From positions 1-5,661 of the forward strand of contig JAOUJL010000099.1 of assembly GCA_029883255.1 (NCBI GenBank): a DNA stretch of 5,661 nt. Reading direction: 5' to 3'. A model generated the notes under the pieces. It was not told the DNA's origin, made no database searches, and saw only the letters and a list, made by a program, of their open reading frames with translations. The stretch is from Candidatus Bathyarchaeota archaeon. GTDB lineage: Archaea > Thermoproteota > Bathyarchaeia > Bathyarchaeales > Bathyarchaeaceae. The position numbers and the translations under genes were made by a program. Each line of letters starts with the position of its first letter. Position 1 is the first letter of the stretch. This document shows, one piece after another, positions 1 through 3,747 of this stretch.

Positions 1-124
1 CTCTGTGAAAGCCACGCTTCACGAGGATAAAAGCTCTTCTCGGTCTAGGCGTTACAATCTCAAGAATATTGTCTCCTAACTTTTCTTTCAGTATGTCCAC
101 AGCTGTTTGTTCAACTGCTACCAT
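1..124 (-). CDS. NuoC-like / hydrogenase 30 kDa-type subunit (N-terminal part only)
   Basis: This gene starts at ATG 124 and runs off the left edge, so only 41 residues are visible (MVAVEQTAVDILKEKLGD and onward, ending near RRAFILVKRGFHR). An amphipathic helix of the ILKEKLGDNIL type followed by a beta-strand rich in basic and hydrophobic residues is how NuoC, the N-terminal part of HycE and related 30 kDa subunits begin. In complex I and group 4 hydrogenases this subunit is soluble and links the NuoB-like subunit to the catalytic large subunit. The start lies 3 bases beyond the stop of the NuoB-like gene, which implies one transcript and perhaps translational coupling. The ribosome binding site is weak (a GAAGG stretch). 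The identity rests as much on gene order as on this short sequence, and the rest of the protein, or a fusion to a large subunit, cannot be seen. Confidence 0.7.
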   Translation of the reverse strand, partial: MVAVEQTAVDILKEKLGDNILEIVTPRPRRAFILVKRGFHR

Positions 125-127
125 GAT

Positions 128-568
128 TCAAGCCTTCACTGCCTTCATCTTCTTTAGCAGTTTTATGACCCCATAGAGTATCGCTTCAGGCCTTGGCGGA
201 CACCCTGGAACATACACGTCAACTGGAATAAACTTGTCAACGCCTCCAAGTGCACCGTAACATTGCATGTTTGCATACATGCCGGAACAAGCACAGGCGC
301 CGACAGCTATAACGAATTTAGGAGAAGGCATTTGTTCATAGATGACCTTGAGTCTTGAAGCAATCTGCCTCGTTACAGGTCCTGTTACGATAAGCGCGTC
401 AGCCTGTCTAGGTGAAGGTTTAAGCAAAACGCCGAAGCGTTCGATGTCGTATCTCGGCGTCAAAAGAACCAAGAATTCTATGTCGCACGCGTTGCATCCC
501 CCGGTGTTGAAGTGTAGTATCCACGGTGATTTTAGCCTCGCCCATTTCGTCAAGCTCACGTGCGCCAT
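128..568 (-). CDS. NuoB-like / group 4 [NiFe]-hydrogenase small subunit
   Basis: The 146-residue protein belongs to the NADH-quinone oxidoreductase 20 kDa / [NiFe]-hydrogenase small-subunit family, which carries the [4Fe-4S] cluster nearest the catalytic site in membrane-bound complexes. Expected cluster ligands are visible: C25 and C28 in GGCNACDIE, C92 in GACACSG and C123 in PGCPPRPEAIL. The spaced CxxC is typical of energy-converting hydrogenases (EchC, MbhJ, HycG). Complex I NuoB instead has two adjacent cysteines, so this looks hydrogenase-like despite its NuoA-NuoB-NuoC gene order. The length matches the short soluble subunits of group 4 enzymes, and no membrane segment is seen. A strong ribosome binding site precedes ATG 568, and that ATG lies just after the stop of the NuoA-like gene. 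Whether the partner large subunit binds NiFe cannot be judged here, so a Fpo-like or Mbx-like non-hydrogenase role remains possible. Confidence 0.92.
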   Translation of the reverse strand: MAHVSLTKWARLKSPWILHFNTGGCNACDIEFLVLLTPRYDIERFGVLLKPSPRQADALIVTGPVTRQIASRLKVIYEQMPSPKFVIAVGACACSGMYANMQCYGALGGVDKFIPVDVYVPGCPPRPEAILYGVIKLLKKMKAVKA

Positions 569-570
569 GG

Positions 571-852
571 CTAGTCGCCTCCCAAAAGTAGAAGAAGCGC
601 TGTCAAAATCGTCAATAAATATACTAGCAACGGGTATGGACTTGTAGTGCCCAGAGCTAGAGATGCAAACGCCATCAATAACACTGACGAATCAACGATA
701 ACGAAGTATATCAGATACTTGTACAGAGTGATCGTAATTCTCAACCTTTGAAAAGGCAGCCTCTCTCCACAAGCATACATAGAAAGCTTGTCTCTAGTTT
801 TAGGCGGCTTAGGTGCTTTCCAACTGCTTATTAAATATATAATCGAGGACAC
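571..852 (-). CDS. NuoA-like small membrane subunit, 5' end disturbed
   Basis: From GTG 852 the frame gives 93 residues. The motif YACGERLP (26-33), followed by a long hydrophobic helix reading LYKYLIYFVIVDSSVLLMAFA (43-63, shown in parts: LYKYLIYFV, IVDSS, VLLMAFA), matches the NuoA pattern of YECG...P then a helix with FDxE. D54 matches the conserved Asp of that motif, while the Glu position is S56. A last helix spans about 73-91. NuoA is a three-helix membrane subunit next to the quinone/ion-coupling region of complex I. GTG 852 is unlikely to be the real start because it falls inside the first helix. The same frame continues upstream without a stop (FESVVAFITVLTV just before it) but has no ATG, GTG or TTG. 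The likely start is ATG 916, one frame away, with a ribosome binding site. This implies a one-base frameshift, an assembly error or an unusual start. Confidence 0.72.
   Translation of the reverse strand: MSSIIYLISSWKAPKPPKTRDKLSMYACGERLPFQRLRITITLYKYLIYFVIVDSSVLLMAFASLALGTTSPYPLLVYLLTILTALLLLLGGD
578..583 (-). promoter_or_regulatory. Ribosome binding site of the NuoB-like gene
   Basis: On the minus strand this reads GGGAGG, a near-perfect match to the archaeal anti-Shine-Dalgarno sequence, 9 bases ahead of ATG 568. It lies inside the end of the NuoA-like coding frame, whose stop is at 571-573, which supports both the chosen start and co-translation. Confidence 0.8.
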
Positions 853-913
853 GGTTAAGACAGTTATGAACGCAACAACGGATTCGAATGTCGTTTCACA
901 CGCCTTCTGACTA

Positions 914-929
914 CATGAATCTTTCCCTC
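914..929 (-). promoter_or_regulatory. Ribosome binding site and ATG of the NuoA-like gene (out of frame)
   Basis: Minus strand GAGGG (929-925), 8 bases, then ATG (916-914). The site is well formed, but the ATG is followed at once by TAG. Removing one base from the TAGT after the ATG would join it to the NuoA-like frame, which is open from here. It is probably the intended start. Confidence 0.5.
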
Positions 930-936
930 TACACCA

Positions 937-955
937 TATAAAAGGAAGATTTAAA
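937..955 (-). promoter_or_regulatory. Candidate TATA boxes of the hydrogenase-like operon
   Basis: Two AT-rich boxes read on the minus strand as TTTAAA (955-950) and TTTTATA (943-937). The second is centred about 25 bases ahead of ATG 916, so a transcript could begin almost at the start codon. The first would give a leader of roughly ten bases. Archaeal TATA boxes usually lie about 25 bases before the transcription start. This is the likely promoter for the NuoA/B/C-like genes. Confidence 0.5.
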
Positions 956-956
956 G

Positions 957-1272
957 CTAACGAATTTTCCTTCCTTCAACTCTTTTTGCACTAAAAATGG
1001 TCTTCAAAATCGGGGATGGCAGCCCTATCACCAAAGTCATTTGAGTCAAGACAGATCCGAGGGAGTCCCCTAACTCTATGTCTGCGTGACCTACCGCACA
1101 AGAGATGATTGAGTTAACGATCTCTGGCAAATCTGTACCTATGGACACTAGTACAAGACCGATCAGAAGCGGAGAAATCCTCGATGCTGAAGCCCTCGCC
1201 AACCTCACCAAACAAAGGGAATGGCGCAGCCTATTTCAAGAATGAGAGGAAAATCAAGTTACGGTTGCACAT
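957..1272 (-). pseudogene. Remnant of a sodium/calcium exchanger (CaCA family), first alpha repeat only
   Basis: The clear part is the frame 1211-957 (84 codons, TTG at its head). It holds RISPLLIGLVLVSIGTDLPE and then GDSLGSVLTQMTLVIG, the alpha-1 repeat of cation/Ca2+ exchangers (GTDLPE in place of GTSLPE, then the G-D/N-x-x-G-S motif). Intact family members have about 10 helices and 300 or more residues with a second alpha repeat. Here the frame ends at TAG 957 after KRVEGRKIR, and no frame continues the family downstream. At the front, the first-helix residues appear to be spread over three frames: MCNRNLIFLSF from ATG 1272, then LILEIGCAIPFVW, then LVRLARASAS. At least two frameshifts plus a 3' deletion would explain this. 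It is very likely non-functional. A short real peptide is much less likely. Confidence 0.75.
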
Positions 1273-1300
1273 ATTTGATTTGATCAAAAGTTGCTAGTAC

Positions 1301-1310
1301 ATATAAAAAA
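1301..1310 (-). promoter_or_regulatory. Old TATA box of the exchanger remnant
   Basis: Minus strand TTTTTTATAT, about 30 bases ahead of ATG 1272, which begins the exchanger remnant. The spacing would suit a leaderless or nearly leaderless archaeal transcript. It may now be a relic. Confidence 0.35.
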
Positions 1311-1386
1311 CTGCCTAGACCGTTCGAAACAGAATTCTAGTTCATACCATAGACTTTCTGGTCTGGTTGTTCAAAACCAATGCTCC

Positions 1387-1392
1387 AAAAAA
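1387..1392 (-). terminator. Candidate terminator after mtdB
   Basis: The minus strand has a run of six T at 1392-1387, about 70 bases after the mtdB stop, with a pyrimidine-rich stretch at about 1426-1409 before it. Archaeal transcription often ends at U-rich tracts without a strong hairpin. No convincing stem-loop is seen. Confidence 0.3.
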
Positions 1393-1461
1393 TTACAGGG
1401 GGGTCTGATAAGAGAAAGAATAACTGTACTGGTCTATTCATTCGAACGTCGTCAGCGCACA

Positions 1462-2460
1462 CTAAGGTATCCAGTTTTTCTCCGATTCGCTCTTTTCAAA
1501 CTTTCTAAGAATCGCCTCTTTAGCTATTTCATAAGCTATCTTATAGTCAAATATTCCCTTCGGTTCTTCAACAGCCCTTTCAATTAGTCTGACTTCGATC
1601 TTGTTTTTGAGCTTCCCTATAGCTAACGCACCAATTCCTAAGATGTTTGGTATGATTTCTTCGCCTTCGATCTTTGATTTCAATCCTTCGACCCCTAAGG
1701 GAGGAATAGCGTTGACATCGGCCACTATTCTACAGTTCTTCCCATGCTTTCGCAGTGTTTCCAACGAGAGAAGCTGAATTCCAGCAGCTCCAGCTGAGAG
1801 AACTATTTCTGCATTCTCCACGGCTTCCCCAATTTCTTCAGAAGTTTTTGCTTCAACACCCTTGATCCGCGTGCTTTCAATTTCTTCGTTTATTCTCGTC
1901 GCCACTGATGAGGCTCTTTCAAGAGAACGTGAGGTGACAATCACGTTTGCTTTTTCCGACGCATAAAGCCTTGCAGCAGTTTGCCCAACTGGTCCAGTTC
2001 CAGCCATCACTGTGACCCTTTTATTATCCAAGTTCCCAAGTCCCTTCTTAAGCGAAAGCTCCAAGGTTTTTGCAACCGCAGCAGTGGCCGTTGTGTAGGC
2101 GCCTCTAGGATCCACTATTATCGCGAGTTCGAAAGGTGGGAACATGCATTTCGTAATTTTCTTCAGGATATCATTTACGCGTTTGAAGTCACGTCCGTTT
2201 ATGAAAATCTTCGTGTGCTTTGCACCTTTCGGGCCCCTAGGAAACATCATGTCATAGACAATTCTTTCAGCGTCCTCAACTGTAACGTCTTCATATTTCA
2301 ATATCGCAGAATCTGGGAAAATGTCTATAGTTGATAACATATCGAAGGGGCTTGCGTGCTTATCAGTGGCTAAGAAGATGAACACTTTCTTAAATTGATG
2401 TTTTGACAAGCTCGCACTTCTCCAGTTGTTAGTATTAATTAAACGTTTAAGAATTATCAT
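1462..2460 (-). CDS. mtdB: Methylene-tetrahydromethanopterin dehydrogenase, NAD(P)-dependent (MtdB type)
   Basis: MtdB interconverts methylene- and methenyl-tetrahydromethanopterin, using NAD(P) rather than coenzyme F420, in the cytoplasm. The N-terminal domain has the family pattern KHASPFD (34-40), the FPRGPK stretch (73-78) and VDPRGAYTTATAAVA (116-130). A Rossmann fold follows with AGTGPVGQ (153-160), and strand 2 ends at S177-R178, where a basic residue often favours NADP. Then come VLSAGAAG (220-227) and ADVNAIPPLG (247-256). From ATG 2460 the product is 332 residues, but residues 1-17 do not resemble the family. TTG 2409 has GGAG 10 bases upstream and would give 315 residues, closer to the roughly 300 of bacterial MtdB. 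I favour TTG. The gene is monocistronic here, divergent from the acetate transporter. In this setting it would serve a C1 (Wood-Ljungdahl or formaldehyde/methyl oxidation) branch; the direction cannot be told from sequence. Confidence 0.9.
   Translation of the reverse strand: MIILKRLINTNNWRSASLSKHQFKKVFIFLATDKHASPFDMLSTIDIFPDSAILKYEDVTVEDAERIVYDMMFPRGPKGAKHTKIFINGRDFKRVNDILKKITKCMFPPFELAIIVDPRGAYTTATAAVAKTLELSLKKGLGNLDNKRVTVMAGTGPVGQTAARLYASEKANVIVTSRSLERASSVATRINEEIESTRIKGVEAKTSEEIGEAVENAEIVLSAGAAGIQLLSLETLRKHGKNCRIVADVNAIPPLGVEGLKSKIEGEEIIPNILGIGALAIGKLKNKIEVRLIERAVEEPKGIFDYKIAYEIAKEAILRKFEKSESEKNWIP
2420..2423 (-). promoter_or_regulatory. Ribosome binding site deciding the mtdB start (TTG 2409)
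   Basis: Minus strand GGAG, 10 bases ahead of TTG 2409. No comparable site precedes ATG 2460, and the family's first conserved strand (KKVFIFLATD) starts seven residues after the TTG. This favours the shorter protein, although leaderless translation from ATG 2460 remains possible. Confidence 0.5.
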
Positions 2461-2481
2461 CCATTCTACGAGTCTTCGATG

Positions 2482-2487
2482 TTTAAA
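2482..2487 (-). promoter_or_regulatory. Candidate TATA box of mtdB
   Basis: Minus strand TTTAAA preceded by GC, centred about 25 bases upstream of position 2460. This puts transcription start at or next to ATG 2460. The transcript would either be leaderless from that ATG or carry a leader of about 50 bases with the GGAG site before TTG 2409. Confidence 0.45.
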
Positions 2488-2565
2488 GCATTGGCCAATT
2501 ATCTATACGAAGTGCCAGTGGTAATGACGTGATTTGAGGAGGGTTGTTGAGAAAGGTGCAAATTG

Positions 2566-2682
2566 ATGCGAGTTGTTTATGCATACTTTGATGTTGACAA
2601 ATTCAGTGTTCTAGGAGAGAGAAATGCAGCTATAGGGGCTGCTGGCAAAAAGGGTCTTAGAAGCGGAAGAGGAAAAAATTAA
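2566..2682 (+). CDS. Doubtful small ORF, possibly the head of a decayed gene
   Basis: I do not recognise this 38-codon frame. It starts at ATG 2566 with an AGGTG ribosome binding site 7 bases upstream, and reads MRVVYAYFDVDKFSVLGERN, then AAIGAAGKKGL, then a basic tail before TAA 2680-2682. The beginning looks like a real beta-strand/helix protein. After the GKKGL stretch, the +1 frame from 2660 reads EAEEEKINLFGYVLEVKQTA and stops at 2747-2749. That looks more protein-like than the basic tail in the first frame, so the two pieces could be one gene of about 60 codons broken by a frameshift. It could equally be chance. Confidence 0.2.
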   Translation: MRVVYAYFDVDKFSVLGERNAAIGAAGKKGLRSGRGKN

Positions 2683-3025
2683 CCTATTCGGCTATGTTTT
2701 AGAGGTGAAACAAACAGCAATCGCCCGATTAGCTTGCTTCAGCGACTGAACTAGTAATGGCACAAACAGACGAGGAATCCAAGTAGCCCTAACCCAGGAC
2801 ATAACTATCTGAAATCTGAAAATACAAGAGCAGCCGATCTGATCAGACCAAAGGAAGAAGACTTATTCCCATAGATTCAAGTGTGTGCGCATCCATATGT
2901 GAATGCTTGCTTGCCAGATTCAAGGATAAAAGCCCGAAAATTGAACTGAACGGCTCAGACAGTGAAGCAAGGCTACCACTTTTGAGAGTTTGACGTTGGT
3001 CTCCACATGCCAATGCTGGATAAAC

Positions 3026-3033
3026 CTTATATG
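3026..3033 (+). promoter_or_regulatory. TATA box of the acetate transporter gene
   Basis: CTTATATG preceded by a purine-rich GGATAAAC that could serve as the TFB-recognition element. It lies about 55 bases before GTG 3087, so transcription would start near 3053 and give a leader of about 30 bases containing the GGAG site. Confidence 0.55.
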
Positions 3034-3073
3034 TCGAATGGCGGAAGGAACGTCTAAAAACCAGTGAATCAAT

Positions 3074-3080
3074 GGAGATG
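3074..3080 (+). promoter_or_regulatory. Ribosome binding site of the acetate transporter gene
   Basis: GGAGATG, with the GGAG core 9 bases ahead of GTG 3087. It supports GTG as the start even though out-of-frame ATGs (3072, 3091) lie close by. Confidence 0.65.
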
Positions 3081-3086
3081 TAACAA

Positions 3087-3644
3087 GTGAATGATGAGAT
3101 TGCGAATCCCGCACCACTTGGACTGATGGGATTTGGAATAACCACAGTGTTGCTAAACCTGAGCAACGCCCGCCTACTTGATAGCTCATGTTTTGGGATG
3201 ATATTCTCTATGGGAATTTTCTATGGAGGAATGGCGCAGATTTTTGCTGGGATGTGGGAAATGAAGAAGGGCAACACGTTTGGTGCCACCGCCTTTAGTT
3301 CTTTCGGTCTATTCTGGATTTCACTCGTCGCTATCAAAGTTTTCCCGGTTTTAGGATGGGCAGATACGCCGTCAGCGAACGTTATAGCGGTATATTTAGC
3401 GATGTGGGGCATCTTTACAGCACTTATGACCATGTCTACGTTCAAGGCAAGCAGAGCATTACAGGTTGTGTTTATAACATTGACTATACTGTTTTTCCTG
3501 TTGGCCATAGGGGACGCAACAGGCATCACTGAAATAACTACTGTTGCGGGTTATGAAGGAATTTTCTGTGGATCAAGCGCAGTTTATCTGGCAACAGCCG
3601 AAGTAGTGAATGAAACCTACGGAAGGGCAGTCCTCCCCACCTAG
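3087..3644 (+). CDS. satP: Acetate/succinate transporter, SatP/YaaH (AceTr) family
   Basis: This 185-residue membrane protein matches the AceTr family (GPR1/FUN34/YaaH), whose members move acetate and related short monocarboxylates across the cytoplasmic membrane as channels or proton symporters. The signature NPAPLGL is at residues 7-13. [14 protein letters not shown] (45-58), [15 protein letters not shown] (63-77) and GYEG (155-158), with a final AEVVNE (171-176), are all family hallmarks. About six helices can be placed at 10-28, 36-55, 66-88, 96-116, 124-142 and 152-172. The length is almost that of E. coli SatP (188). The start is GTG with a good ribosome binding site. It lies 103 bases ahead of the acetyl-CoA synthetase gene on the same strand, the expected partner for acetate use. 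Substrate choice between acetate and other short acids is not certain from sequence. Confidence 0.95.
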   Translation: MNDEIANPAPLGLMGFGITTVLLNLSNARLLDSSCFGMIFSMGIFYGGMAQIFAGMWEMKKGNTFGATAFSSFGLFWISLVAIKVFPVLGWADTPSANVIAVYLAMWGIFTALMTMSTFKASRALQVVFITLTILFFLLAIGDATGITEITTVAGYEGIFCGSSAVYLATAEVVNETYGRAVLPT

Positions 3645-3666
3645 AAATGGGGCAGACGTAATTAAG

Positions 3667-3674
3667 TTATTTTT
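3667..3674 (+). terminator. Candidate T-rich terminator after the transporter gene
   Basis: TTATTTTT begins 22 bases after the transporter stop codon. U-rich tracts of this kind end transcription in archaea. With a separate TATA box following, it suggests that the transporter and synthetase genes can be transcribed independently, perhaps with some readthrough. Confidence 0.4.
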
Positions 3675-3692
3675 CAGCCTAATAAAACAAAA

Positions 3693-3700
3693 TTTATATT
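3693..3700 (+). promoter_or_regulatory. TATA box of the acetyl-CoA synthetase gene
   Basis: TTTATATT preceded by an A-rich stretch (ACAAAA), about 50 bases before TTG 3748. Transcription would start near 3720, leaving a short leader that contains the GGTGA site. Confidence 0.55.
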
Positions 3701-3737
3701 GTGGAACCCTTTTCATTAAGGAAATCCAAATCATACT

Positions 3738-3742
3738 GGTGA
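3738..3742 (+). promoter_or_regulatory. Ribosome binding site of acs, deciding the TTG start
   Basis: GGTGA, complementary to the archaeal 16S rRNA tail, 5 bases ahead of TTG 3748. An in-frame GTG at 3739 overlaps this site and has no site of its own, so TTG is the better start. Confidence 0.55.
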
Positions 3743-3747
3743 GAGGT

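Larger units (their letters stand above)
2461..3086. other. Divergent intergenic region between mtdB and the acetate transporter
   Basis: These 626 bases hold the mtdB promoter at the left end and the transporter promoter at the right end. Between them I see one doubtful small frame (2566-2682, possibly continuing in another frame to 2749) and a 10-base palindrome (2838-2847, TCTGATCAGA). From about 2750 to 3020 I find no convincing gene, tRNA or repeat. Open frames on the minus strand at 2843-3189 overlap the transporter start and resemble no family I know. Confidence 0.6.

Noticed and set aside
342..647. Plus-strand open frame of 101 codons
   Set aside because: It lies antisense to the well-supported NuoB-like gene and resembles no family.
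914..916. ATG followed by TAG as possible pyrrolysine read-through
   Set aside because: Reading TAG as an amino acid reaches TGA five codons later in that frame and never enters the NuoA-like frame, so a frameshift is still needed.
1322..1330. GTTCGAAAC, resembling a tRNA T-loop
   Set aside because: The flanking bases do not form a T-stem, and no acceptor or anticodon arm is present. A reverse-complement copy of CGTTCGAA near 1441 is probably chance.
1291..1587. Plus-strand open frame of 98 codons at the mtdB 3' end
   Set aside because: It overlaps the C-terminal coding part of mtdB on the other strand and has no recognisable protein pattern.
1981..2334. Plus-strand open frame of 117 codons
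   Set aside because: It is antisense to the conserved MtdB core, including the Rossmann motif, so it is a shadow.
3091..3097. ATGATGA resembling a C box of a C/D guide RNA
   Set aside because: It lies at the start of the transporter coding sequence, and no suitably spaced D box or second C'/D' pair was found.
2843..3189. Two overlapping minus-strand frames (107 and 89 codons) in the intergenic region
   Set aside because: Both run into the start of the transporter gene on the opposite strand, overlap each other, show no family motif and have no good ribosome binding site that I can see.
3221..3529. Minus-strand open frame inside the transporter gene
   Set aside because: It is a shadow of the SatP coding sequence.
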